A stretch of 64,000 nt of DNA from an uncultured Oscillospiraceae bacterium (GTDB taxonomy: Bacteria > Bacillota > Clostridia > Oscillospirales > Oscillospiraceae). The position numbers were made by a program, and so were the translations under genes. Position 1 is the stretch's first letter; every line of letters begins with the position of its first letter. The notes beneath the pieces are model-generated. The model was not told the DNA's origin and made no database searches. It saw only the letters and a list, made by a program, of their open reading frames with translations. The DNA is taken from the NCBI GenBank assembly GCA_910588495.1, contig CAJUPU010000004.1, positions 51,305-115,304 on the forward strand, given 5' to 3'. Shown here piece after piece: positions 55,500 to 63,168 of the stretch.

Positions 55500-56063
55500 C
55501 TATCCGTCGTAATGCTTGTGGCTGACGCAGTACCATCGGCCCCGGCCGGCGGCCTCCCCAAGGGGATGACACCAGACGTCCAGAGGCTGGCCCTGATAGT
55601 CCGCGTCCCGCCAAGAAAGGCAGTAGGCCTGGTAATAGTGGCCCTGGACAGGCTCGCCGTAGGGGACCCACGTTCCCTCGGCGTAAAAATGGGCCTCCAG
55701 CGCACCGTTCTCGTCGAAGGAGCAGTACACATCCGTGAAATACCCGCGTTTCTCGATCTCCTCCCAGGCGGCGGTGAGCTCCGGGGCGGCGGGATGCTCC
55801 TCCCACTCTCCCAGGGAGGGGCCCTCGCAGCGGATGGTCAGCGTATGGTCGGGAAAGGCGGTGCATACGGCGTCCAGCCCATACCGTTCCCCGGGCCGGA
55901 CGGCCTCCTCCCGGCACAGGGAGATGAACTCCTCCAAAATCACCTGGTGCCGGGAGTGGAAGCGGACCGTATTGAAAAGGGAAGGGCGGGAGAGGAAAAA
56001 CAGCGCCAGGGCGGCGATCGACGCAAGGCCCGCCGCCCCAATGAAGATCCGGCGCCTGTTCAT
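55500..56063 (-). CDS. Membrane-anchored protein of unknown function
   Basis: 187 residues. N-terminal basic RRR and one hydrophobic helix (about 8-24) anchor an otherwise soluble, probably extracytoplasmic domain rich in aromatic residues (HYYQAYCLSWRDADYQGQPLDVWCHPLG, WYCVSHKHYDG). I recognise no family. It lies between rpe and recR on the same strand with short gaps, so it is probably in the same operon. Confidence 0.65.
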   Translation of the reverse strand: MNRRRIFIGAAGLASIAALALFFLSRPSLFNTVRFHSRHQVILEEFISLCREEAVRPGERYGLDAVCTAFPDHTLTIRCEGPSLGEWEEHPAAPELTAAWEEIEKRGYFTDVYCSFDENGALEAHFYAEGTWVPYGEPVQGHYYQAYCLSWRDADYQGQPLDVWCHPLGEAAGRGRWYCVSHKHYDG

Positions 56064-56073
56064 CCCGTCCGCT

Positions 56074-56718
56074 TCAGCCCCGCAGAGCGGCGATGGCCGC
56101 CGCCGGGTCCTCCGCCCCGTACACCGCCGACCCGGCCACCAGCACCGTGGCCCCGGCGTCGATCACCGTTTGGGCGTTGGCGGGGCCCACGCCCCCGTCC
56201 ACCTCCAGCTGGCAAGAGGGGTCGTACTTATCGATCAGCGCCCGGACCTCCCGGATGGTGTCCAGCTGATGCTCCATGAACTTCTGCCCGCCGAAGCCGG
56301 GCTCCACCGTCATCACCAGCACCATGTCCACCTGCCCCAGATAGGGCAGGACGGCGCTGGCCGAGGTGATGGGCCGCAGGGCCACCGCCTTTTTCACCCC
56401 GCAGTCCTCCATGGCCCGCAGGGCGTCGGCGATATGGGCGGGGTGGTCCGCCTCCAGGTGGACGGACAGCAGGTCCGCCCCGGCTTTGGCGAACTGTTGG
56501 ATGAAGCGCGCCGGTTTGTCGATCATCAGGTGGACGTCCAGGAACATATCGGTGTGCCTGCGGATGGACTCCACCACCGGCACGCCGATGGTGAGGTTGG
56601 GGACGAACATGCCGTCCATCACGTCCACGTGGAGCCAGTCGGCGGAGGACACCCGCCGGATGTCCCGCTCCAAATTGCAAAAATCCGCTGAGAGGATGGA
56701 AGGGGCCACTTTGACCAT
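56074..56718 (-). CDS. rpe: Ribulose-phosphate 3-epimerase
   Basis: 214 residues from ATG 56718. TIM barrel with VAPSILSADFCNLERDI, the metal-binding HVDVMDGMFVPNLTIG, LDVHLMIDKP, VEPGFGGQKF and the C-terminal phosphate motif VAGSAVYG. Catalytic His and Asp are in place. Interconverts ribulose-5-phosphate and xylulose-5-phosphate in the pentose-phosphate pathway. Confidence 0.95.
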   Translation of the reverse strand: MVKVAPSILSADFCNLERDIRRVSSADWLHVDVMDGMFVPNLTIGVPVVESIRRHTDMFLDVHLMIDKPARFIQQFAKAGADLLSVHLEADHPAHIADALRAMEDCGVKKAVALRPITSASAVLPYLGQVDMVLVMTVEPGFGGQKFMEHQLDTIREVRALIDKYDPSCQLEVDGGVGPANAQTVIDAGATVLVAGSAVYGAEDPAAAIAALRG

Positions 56719-56998
56719 GATCTTTTCCCTCGTTTCCTGAGATATCCGCCGGGGGACGGGCCTGGGCCGGGCGGCGCGGGCGGCGCAGCCTCCGCCCCGG
56801 CGCATAAGATAGGGTACGCGGAGGTCGCCGACGGAGCAGGCCGGATGGTTCCCCCACGCCCCCCGCTCGCGCCCGGCCTGACGTTCGGACGGCGCGCCGC
56901 ACCTGAATACCCCCTGCCGCCGCGTCTGCGGCGGCGGGGGGAGCTGTTTTTTGCGCGCCCTCGCCTCCGCTGGGGCGGGAGGGGCCGGACGCCGGGCG
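56719..56998. other. GC-rich structured spacer between ilvA and rpe
   Basis: 280 bases without a gene. The centre can fold into a long irregular hairpin around AGGCCGG (56838-56844) / CCGGCCT (56873-56879), with outer pairs such as GGTCGCCG / CGGACGGCG. A second stem (GCCGCCGC / GCGGCGGC, about 56926-56938) is followed at a distance by TTTTTT on the plus strand. This could be an uncharacterised structured RNA or a leader of rpe. I could not match it to a known class. Confidence 0.35.
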
Positions 56999-58222
56999 TC
57001 AGCCCGTGATGGTGCCGCTGGCGGCCACCTCGCGGACCTGATAGCCCTCCCTGCCCAGGGCGTCCAGGATCTCCGCCTTGTGGCTGAGGCCGAAGGCCTC
57101 CAGCGTCACCTTCAGCTCCACCCCCGCCTGGCGGTTGATGTTGACGAACTGGTTGTGGTCCAGCTTGATGATGTTGCCGCTGAGCTTGGCCACCAGGTCC
57201 GCGATGCGCAGCAGCTCGCCGGGCCGGTCGGGCAGCTGCACCGAGAAGGTGAAGATCCGCCCCCGGTTGATCAGCCCGTGCTGCACCAAAGAGGAGATGG
57301 TGATCACGTCCATATTGCCGCCGGACAGCACGCTCACCACGTTCTGGCCCTGGAAGTCCAGGTGCTTCAGGGCCGCGATGGTGAGCAGGCCCGCGTTCTC
57401 CACCACCATCTTGTGCTTCTCCATCACGTCCAGGAAGGCGTCCACCAGCTCGCCGTCCTCGATGGTGATGATGCCGTCCAGGTTCTTTTGGATATAGGGG
57501 AACACCTGGCCGCCGGGGGTCTTGACGGCCACGCCGTCGGCGATGGTGGAGATCTGGTCCAGAGTGACCACGCGGCCCGCCTCCAGGCTGGCCTTCATGG
57601 ACGCGGCCCCGGAGGGCTCCACCCCGAACACCCGCACCGAGGGGTTGAGCAGCTTGGCCAGGGTGGACACCCCCGCCGCCAGCCCGCCCCCGCCCACGGG
57701 GACCAGGATCGCGTCCACATCGGGCAGGTCCTTGAAGATCTCATAGGCGATGGTGCCCTGGCCGGTGGACACGGTCAGGTCGTTGAAGGGGTGGACGTAG
57801 GTGAGGCCCTCCTCTTCGCTGAGCTTGGCGGCCAGGGCCGCCGCGTCGTCGAAGGTCTCGCCGTGGAGCACCACCCGGGCGCCGTAGTCCTTGGTGTTGT
57901 TCACCTTCACCAGGGGGGTGGTGGTGGGCATGACGATGGTGGCCGCCACCCCCGCCGCCTGGGCGGCGTAGGCCACCCCCTGGGCGTGGTTGCCCGCCGA
58001 GGCCGTCACCAGCCCCCGCTCCTTCTCCTCCTCGGACAGGGTGGAGCACTTGAAATAGGCCCCCCGGATCTTATAGGCCCCGGTGACCTGCATGTTCTCC
58101 GGCTTGATGTATACATGGTTGCCGGTGGTGCGGGTGAAGAAGGGGCTGTAGATCAGATCGGTGCGGTGGAGCACGCCGTCCAGGGTCCTGCGGGCGGCGC
58201 GGAAATCGTCTAACGTCATCAT
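56999..58222 (-). CDS. ilvA: Threonine ammonia-lyase with ACT domain
   Basis: 407 residues from ATG 58222 (a second ATG follows). PLP fold: the Lys is in TGAYKIRGAYFK, the phosphate-binding stretch is VPVGGGGLAAGVS, with SAGNHAQGVAYAA before it. A C-terminal ACT-like regulatory region (about 325-400) starts FTFSVQLPDRPGELLRIADLVA. Length and layout fit the 'short' threonine deaminase group, which makes 2-oxobutanoate from threonine for isoleucine synthesis or catabolism. A leader of about 230 bases separates it from its promoter. Confidence 0.93.
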   Translation of the reverse strand: MMTLDDFRAARRTLDGVLHRTDLIYSPFFTRTTGNHVYIKPENMQVTGAYKIRGAYFKCSTLSEEEKERGLVTASAGNHAQGVAYAAQAAGVAATIVMPTTTPLVKVNNTKDYGARVVLHGETFDDAAALAAKLSEEEGLTYVHPFNDLTVSTGQGTIAYEIFKDLPDVDAILVPVGGGGLAAGVSTLAKLLNPSVRVFGVEPSGAASMKASLEAGRVVTLDQISTIADGVAVKTPGGQVFPYIQKNLDGIITIEDGELVDAFLDVMEKHKMVVENAGLLTIAALKHLDFQGQNVVSVLSGGNMDVITISSLVQHGLINRGRIFTFSVQLPDRPGELLRIADLVAKLSGNIIKLDHNQFVNINRQAGVELKVTLEAFGLSHKAEILDALGREGYQVREVAASGTITG

Positions 58223-58455
58223 CAGGAAAGACTCCCTTGGAAGCTGTACCGATCGCCTCGGCACCCAGCCTTGCGGCCCCAATTGCCGCCGGCCGCGTTG
58301 AAAGCTCTTGCAATGCACAGAGCATTCCAGCGATCTTTCGCCCTGCCACCGGCGGTCTTGACGCGCAGATCTGGATACTTCGGCTATATTTGGTACGGCT
58401 TCTTAGTTTCTTTGTCTTGCCCCGCGCCCATGGGCGCGGGATATCATAACGATCT

Positions 58456-58484
58456 ATTTTACATGAAGAAATTGTTAAAGTCAA
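58456..58484 (-). promoter_or_regulatory. Promoter of ilvA
   Basis: On the minus strand TTGACT (58484-58479), 17-base spacer, TAAAAT (58461-58456). Confidence 0.78.
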
Positions 58485-58504
58485 CCGTCTGGGCCCCCTT
58501 CTTC

Positions 58505-58534
58505 TTGACAGGGGGCTCGTCCGGGGAGTAGAAT
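58505..58534 (+). promoter_or_regulatory. Promoter of the XpaC-TelA operon
   Basis: TTGACA (58505-58510), 18-base spacer, TAGAAT (58529-58534), 33 bases before the GTG start. Confidence 0.75.
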
Positions 58535-58567
58535 AGGAGCCAGATATTTGGAAAGGGGGCAAAAGCC

Positions 58568-59272
58568 GTGGCCTATGTGAAAAAGCGCAGCGTGCTGCCC
58601 GTCTATTTCGTGGGGCTGACCTGGCTGGTGTGGGCGTGGATCTTGTGCCTGCCGCTGTACCGCCCCGCCCACTACGTCATGGCGGCGCTGGCCTCCCTCA
58701 TCGCCTACTACGCGGGCAAGATGATCTTCCCCGACCGGGGCTATGAGGCCCAGGACGCGGCCCAGGACGTCCCCCGGCCGGAGCCCCGGCCCCAGGCCCC
58801 GCCCAAGGCGGAAAAGCCCAAGTCCACCGGAGACCCCGAGATCGACGCGCTGCTGGTGGAGCGGGACCGGGCGGTGGGCGAGATGCGGCGGCTCAACGAC
58901 TCCATCCTGGACCCCAAGATCTCCGCCCAGATCGACCGGCTGGAGGACACCACGGGAAAGATCATCGACACCGTGGCCGCCAGCCCCTCCAAGCTGCCCC
59001 AGATCCGCAAGTTCATGAACTACTACCTGCCCACCACCCTGAAGCTGCTCAACGCCTACGACCGGATGGACTCCACCGGGGCGTCGGGGGCCAACATCGA
59101 CGGCACCAAGGGCAAGATCGAGGACATGCTGGAGACGATCTGCGCCGCCTTCACCCGCCAGCTGGACGATCTGTACGGCCAGGAGGCCATGGACGTGTCC
59201 GCCGAGATCCGCGTGATGGAGCAGATGCTGGCGCAGGAGGGCTTTGGCGGCATGACTCTGGGCGGCTCGTAG
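58568..59272 (+). CDS. XpaC-family (5-bromo-4-chloroindolyl phosphate hydrolysis) protein
   Basis: 234 residues, GTG start at 58568 after a GAAAGGGGGC site. Two N-terminal membrane helices (about 10-30 and 36-52), a Pro-rich linker, then an alpha-helical XpaC-type domain (DPEIDALLVERDRAVGEMRRLND ... KLPQIRKFMNYYLPTTLKLLNAYDRM). Usually encoded with TelA, as here. The actual biochemical role is unclear despite the historical name. Confidence 0.88.
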   Translation: MAYVKKRSVLPVYFVGLTWLVWAWILCLPLYRPAHYVMAALASLIAYYAGKMIFPDRGYEAQDAAQDVPRPEPRPQAPPKAEKPKSTGDPEIDALLVERDRAVGEMRRLNDSILDPKISAQIDRLEDTTGKIIDTVAASPSKLPQIRKFMNYYLPTTLKLLNAYDRMDSTGASGANIDGTKGKIEDMLETICAAFTRQLDDLYGQEAMDVSAEIRVMEQMLAQEGFGGMTLGGS

Positions 59273-59281
59273 GAGGGCGCC

Positions 59282-59581
59282 GTGAAGAAAAACATCACGA
59301 GAAAGGGCTGCCGGACGCTGGCCATCGTGTGGACCCTGGCGGCGGCCTCCATGGCGGTGGCCTTCGTGCGGCGGCTGGCGGAATTCAACCTGTTTTTGCT
59401 GCTGATGCTGGTGTTGAGCGTGTTCACCGCCGCCGGCTTTTGGAGGACCTGGCGCGGCATGGAGGAGGAGGCCCCCCGGGACCCCTTCGGCGCACCCCCC
59501 AGATTTGCCGACGATCCGGTGCTGTTCGATGACGACCCACCCCAACCTAACGATTCGGAGGAGAACGACAATGAGCGATGA
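59282..59581 (+). CDS. Small membrane protein between XpaC and TelA
   Basis: 99 residues, GTG start at 59282. Two hydrophobic segments (about 12-30 and 35-53) and a long acidic cytoplasmic tail (DDPVLFDDDPPQPNDSEENDNER). Its end overlaps the TelA start by 11 bases, indicating translational coupling. No family recognised. Confidence 0.7.
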   Translation: MKKNITRKGCRTLAIVWTLAAASMAVAFVRRLAEFNLFLLLMLVLSVFTAAGFWRTWRGMEEEAPRDPFGAPPRFADDPVLFDDDPPQPNDSEENDNER

Positions 59582-60794
59582 ACTGAACATGATGCCCGAG
59601 CTGACCCTGGACCCCACCGGCGCCGCCGCGGCGGCTCAGGCCGCCCAGGCGGCCCAGGCCGCGGTCCCCCAGGCCCCCGAGGCCCCGTCCCTGACCCTGG
59701 AGAGCACCATCGCCCCCGACGACGCGGCGGCGGTCCAGGCCGCCCGGGACGCCCAGGCCATCCAGCTGGACGAGAGCCAGCTCAGCGAGGCGGAGCGCAG
59801 GGTGGTCAACGATTTCGCCCAGAAGATCGATATCACCGACTCCACCCAGGTGCTCCAGTACGGCGCGGCGGCCCAGAAGAACATCGCCGGGTTCTCGGAG
59901 AACGCTTTGAACAATGTCCGAACCAAGGACCTGGGCGAGGTGGGGGAGGCCCTGTCCTCCCTGGTGGTGGAGCTCAAGACCTTCGGCCAGCCGGAGAAGA
60001 AGGGGATCGCCGGGTTCTTCCAGAAAAAGAAGAACGAGCTCACCGCCATGAAGGCCAGCTACGACAAGGCGGAGGTCAATGTGGACAAGATCGCCTCCAT
60101 CCTGGAGGGCCACCAGGTCACTCTGATGAAGGACATCGCCATGCTGGACCAGATGTACGATCTGAACACCAAGTACTACAAGGAGCTGACCATGTATATC
60201 CTGGCGGGCAAGAAGGCGCTGATGAAGGCCCGGAACGAGGACCTGGAGGAGATGCGCAGGAAGGCCGCCGCCTCCGGCGCCCAGGAGGACGCCCAGCGCT
60301 ATAACGACTTCGCCAACCTGTGCAACCGGTTCGAGAAGAAGATCCACGACCTGGAGCTCACCCGGATGATCTCCATCCAGATGGGCCCCCAGACCCGGAT
60401 GATCCAGAACAACGATACGCTGATGCTGGAGAAGATCCAGTCGTCTCTTGTGAACACCATCCCCTTGTGGAAGAGCCAGATGGTGCTGGCCCTGGGGCTG
60501 GAGCACTCCCGCCAGGCCACCGCCGCCCAGTCCGCCGTCACCAACATGACCAACCAGCTGCTGCAAAAGAACGCGGAGATGCTGAAGATGGGCACCATCG
60601 AGACCGCCAAGGAGGCGGAGCGGTCCATCGTGGACATCGAGACCCTCCAGCACACCAACCAGCAGCTGATCACCACCCTGGACGAGGTGATGCAGATCCA
60701 GAAGGACGGGGCCCAGAAGCGCAAGGAGGCCGAGCTGGAGCTGGGCCGCATCGAGGGCGAATTGAAGCAGAAGCTCCTGGAATTGAGAGGTTGA
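59571..60794 (+). CDS. TelA-family toxic anion resistance protein
   Basis: 407 residues, ATG at 59571 inside the end of the preceding gene, with a CGGAGGAG site. The Ala/Gln-rich N-terminus is followed by the long helical TelA domain (FAQKIDITDSTQVLQYGAAAQKNIAGFSENAL, LKTFGQPEKKGIAGFFQKKKNEL ... LQHTNQQLITTLDEVMQIQKDG). Associated with tellurite and antimicrobial tolerance in other bacteria; it probably acts at the envelope with the XpaC protein. Confidence 0.93.
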   Translation: MSDELNMMPELTLDPTGAAAAAQAAQAAQAAVPQAPEAPSLTLESTIAPDDAAAVQAARDAQAIQLDESQLSEAERRVVNDFAQKIDITDSTQVLQYGAAAQKNIAGFSENALNNVRTKDLGEVGEALSSLVVELKTFGQPEKKGIAGFFQKKKNELTAMKASYDKAEVNVDKIASILEGHQVTLMKDIAMLDQMYDLNTKYYKELTMYILAGKKALMKARNEDLEEMRRKAAASGAQEDAQRYNDFANLCNRFEKKIHDLELTRMISIQMGPQTRMIQNNDTLMLEKIQSSLVNTIPLWKSQMVLALGLEHSRQATAAQSAVTNMTNQLLQKNAEMLKMGTIETAKEAERSIVDIETLQHTNQQLITTLDEVMQIQKDGAQKRKEAELELGRIEGELKQKLLELRG

Positions 60795-60800
60795 TGACCT

Positions 60801-61436
60801 GTGGTATGGACATTTGCGCCCGGATCTTGGCTTAGGACGGCTTTGATGCTGGTAACTCCGGTGACCTTGGCGGTCATCATATTGGCCGTTGTGGGCAAAC
60901 GGGGGACCGGCGTGTTCAAAAAGCAGGGGGTGGCCTGGGGGCTGACGGTGCTGATGATCTTCGCCGCCATCGGCATCGGCTATGCCAGGGCCCCCGCCAA
61001 CAGCCCGAGGCCTGAGCCGGGGCTGGTACAGGGGCCGGGATCCATGCCCTCCTACGTGCGGGACGATGCCGGTGTGCTGTCCGCCGAGACGGTGCGGGAG
61101 CTGGACAGGCGCAACCAGCGGCTTTGGGAGCGCTACAGCGTGTCCATCGGCGTGGTCACCACCGGCAGCGCCCAGCGCGATCTGTACCAGTACGCCATGA
61201 AGGCGTCGGAGGAGATGGGCCTGGGCGGCTATGATATGATCGTGGTGATGGACATCGGCGGCGACAACTACTGGCTGCTCCAGGGAAACGACATCAGCCG
61301 GGATCTCACCAACGAGGACTGCACCGATTACGCCTACGAATACCTGGAATATGACTTTGCCCGGGGCATGTACGGCGACGCGGCCCTGGAGCTCACCCAG
61401 GCGTTGGAACGCTGGTACGAGACCTATTTTGACTGA
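60801..61436 (+). CDS. TPM-domain membrane protein
   Basis: 211 residues from GTG 60801; ATG 60846 with its own AGGA site is an alternative. Two membrane helices (about 15-32 and 42-60), then a TPM domain (about 82-205) with VRDDAGVLSAETVRELDRRNQRL, VVTTGSAQRDLYQYAMKASEEMGLG and the characteristic DMIVVMDIGGDNYWLLQG. TPM proteins bind metal or act as weak phosphatases. Encoded with the glycine-rich protein downstream. Confidence 0.87.
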   Translation: MVWTFAPGSWLRTALMLVTPVTLAVIILAVVGKRGTGVFKKQGVAWGLTVLMIFAAIGIGYARAPANSPRPEPGLVQGPGSMPSYVRDDAGVLSAETVRELDRRNQRLWERYSVSIGVVTTGSAQRDLYQYAMKASEEMGLGGYDMIVVMDIGGDNYWLLQGNDISRDLTNEDCTDYAYEYLEYDFARGMYGDAALELTQALERWYETYFD

Positions 61437-61457
61437 CTCTGGAAAGGAGGCGGACCC

Positions 61458-61973
61458 ATGGGCGACTTGATCTTGATCATCGTGCTGGCGGCGATCCTGC
61501 TGCTGGTGATGGAGGGCTCCCACCGGCGGCGCTGGCGCAGCGGCTGGTACGGCCCCACCTACGTCTACCGGCCCTTCTATATCTTCCGGCCCAGGCCGCC
61601 CCGCCCGCCCCGTCCCCCCAGGGGGCCGGGCTTCGGCCCCGGCATGGGCTTCGGCCCGGGCCCCGGCCCCGGGATGGGCTTCGGCCCGGGTCCCCGGCCT
61701 GGCCAGCGCCCCGGCGGCTCCTTTGGCGGCGGACGCACCTTCGGCGGAGGAGGGCGGCCCGCCGGACCCCGGCCCGGGGGCAGCTTCGGCGGCGGCCGCC
61801 CCATGGGCGGCGGCAGGCCGGGCGGGTCCTTCGGCAGCCGTCCCGGCGGCTCCTTTGGGGGAGGCCGCTCCTTTGGCGGGGGCGGACGGCCCGGCGGGTC
61901 CTTCGGCGGCGGGCGCTCCTTTGGGGGCGGAGGCCGTCCCGGCGGCGGAGGCCGGGGGGGCGGGCGGCGCTAG
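61458..61973 (+). CDS. Glycine-rich membrane-anchored protein
   Basis: 171 residues, ATG at 61458 after AAAGGAGG. One N-terminal membrane helix (about 4-19), a basic/aromatic stretch, a Pro-Arg segment (RPRPPRPPRPPRGPG), then repeated GPGMGFGPGPG and GGSFGGGR units to the C-terminus. Low complexity explains the lack of recognisable domains; such tails follow TPM genes in related operons. Likely an envelope protein with a disordered or scaffold role. Confidence 0.75.
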   Translation: MGDLILIIVLAAILLLVMEGSHRRRWRSGWYGPTYVYRPFYIFRPRPPRPPRPPRGPGFGPGMGFGPGPGPGMGFGPGPRPGQRPGGSFGGGRTFGGGGRPAGPRPGGSFGGGRPMGGGRPGGSFGSRPGGSFGGGRSFGGGGRPGGSFGGGRSFGGGGRPGGGGRGGGRR

Positions 61974-61989
61974 AGCGCCCGGACGATGG

Positions 61990-62020
61990 AAAAAAGCGAG
62001 GCGGTTGCGCCTCGCTTTTT
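61990..62020 (+). terminator. Terminator of the XpaC-TelA operon
   Basis: AAAAGCGAGGCG pairs with CGCCTCGCTTTT, loop GTTG, ending in TTTTT. Confidence 0.9.
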
Positions 62021-62092
62021 CGCGTCCAGCCCCATTTGGAATTTTTTGTCCCGTCTTTTTGCCGGAATTGGGGCGTTCCCAGCCTTTTGCCC

Positions 62093-62121
62093 TTGACGGG
62101 GCGGGGAGATCACAATACAAT
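62093..62121 (+). promoter_or_regulatory. Promoter of the exonuclease gene
   Basis: TTGACG (62093-62098), 17-base spacer, TACAAT (62116-62121). Confidence 0.8.
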
Positions 62122-62160
62122 AGACTGGATACCGACATAGAGAAATGAAGTGATCGAGCC

Positions 62161-63132
62161 ATGATCGTCTTGGACCTGGAGTGGAACCGCGGCTATGACA
62201 AGCAGCCGCTCAACGAGATCCTGCAGATCGGCGCGGTGCGGATCGAGCGGCTGGGCGGGCCCATCATGGACGTGTTCGACGCCCGCATCCGGCCCACGGT
62301 GCACAAAAAATTCGACCTGGGGGCCAAAAAGCTGCCTGAGCTGAAGTCCTTCAAGAGCTCCCGAACCCGGTTCCCCGCGGCGGCGGAGGCGTTCCGGGCC
62401 TGGTGCGGCGGCGAGACGGCCTTCGCGGGCTGGGGCACCGGTGACGTGGAGGCGCTGAACGAGAACTGCAAGTACTGGGGACTGCCCCCCTTCCGGGCGG
62501 AGGAGTTCTTCGACTTCCAGCGGGCCTTCGCCCACGCGGTGGGGGCGGATCAGCAGATCGCCCTGTGGCGGGCGGCGGAGTACTGCTCCATCCCTGACGT
62601 GTTCGACTACCACAGCGCCGTCAACGACGCCATGTACACCGCCGTGCTGGGGGGATGGCTCACCCGGGAGGACCTGGCCTGGCGGCCCGAGCCCGCCCCG
62701 CCCAAGCGCCGCCGGATGGCCCTGCGGCTGTCCCAGTTCCCCTTCCCCCGGCAGGAACGGCAGAAGGTGGGCCCCGCCCCCACCCCTCAGGAGGCGCTGG
62801 ACGCCCGGTCCAGCCGCACCCCGGCCTGCCCTGTGTGCGGGCAGCGGCTGGGGGTGGCACGCTGGCACTTCGCCGTGCCCAAGATGGGCTTTCCCCAGCA
62901 GTTCTACGGGGTGTTCACCTGCCCCGAGCACGGGCGGTTCCTGTGCCGGGTGACGCTGGCCCGGCGGGAGGACGGCCAGTGGCAGGGGCGGCGGTCCGTC
63001 CCGGCGATCACGCCGGAGCTGACCCAGGAGTACGCCGCGGCGCTGGACGGAGGGGTCCATGTGTGCCGGGGAGGAGGCCGCAGGCGGCGCGGGCGCCGCT
63101 CCGGAGGGCGCGGAAAGGACGGCCGGAGCTGA
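62161..63132 (+). CDS. DEDD-type 3'-5' exonuclease with zinc-finger-like tail
   Basis: 323 residues, ATG at 62161. Exonuclease motif I is VLDLEWNRG (Asp and Glu), followed by LNEILQIGAVRIE; motif II lies in GWGTGDVEALNENCKYWG, and motif III has YHSAVNDAMYTAV (His and Asp). Beyond about residue 190 it carries CPVCGQRL ... CPEHGRF, a possible zinc finger, and a very basic C-terminal tail (GRRRRGRRSGGRGKDGRS) suited to nucleic-acid binding. Role in DNA or RNA trimming not determined. Confidence 0.85.
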   Translation: MIVLDLEWNRGYDKQPLNEILQIGAVRIERLGGPIMDVFDARIRPTVHKKFDLGAKKLPELKSFKSSRTRFPAAAEAFRAWCGGETAFAGWGTGDVEALNENCKYWGLPPFRAEEFFDFQRAFAHAVGADQQIALWRAAEYCSIPDVFDYHSAVNDAMYTAVLGGWLTREDLAWRPEPAPPKRRRMALRLSQFPFPRQERQKVGPAPTPQEALDARSSRTPACPVCGQRLGVARWHFAVPKMGFPQQFYGVFTCPEHGRFLCRVTLARREDGQWQGRRSVPAITPELTQEYAAALDGGVHVCRGGGRRRRGRRSGGRGKDGRS

Positions 63133-63168
63133 TCGGAGCATTTTTGGAGGAAATGGGAGGAATCAAGG

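Larger units (their letters stand above)
58223..58567. other. Divergent region between ilvA and the XpaC operon (345 bp) with long ilvA leader
   Basis: Promoters for both directions are present (58456-58484 minus, 58505-58534 plus). The ilvA leader of about 230 bases begins with a perfect palindromic hairpin CCCGCGCCCA/TGGGCGCGGG near 58422-58442. I found no T-box consensus, and no leader peptide rich in Ile or Thr was recognised, so the leader is unexplained. Confidence 0.5.

Noticed and set aside
58222..58450. T-box riboswitch before ilvA
   Set aside because: I looked for the conserved UGGNACCGCG antiterminator bulge and a paired terminator; only a loose GGTGCCGAGGC-like stretch exists, so the class cannot be supported.
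61458..61973. Glycine-rich gene as random GC-rich noise
   Set aside because: It has a strong ribosome site, a clear membrane helix, sits in an operon just after the TPM gene, and ends before a perfect terminator, so it is kept as a real gene.
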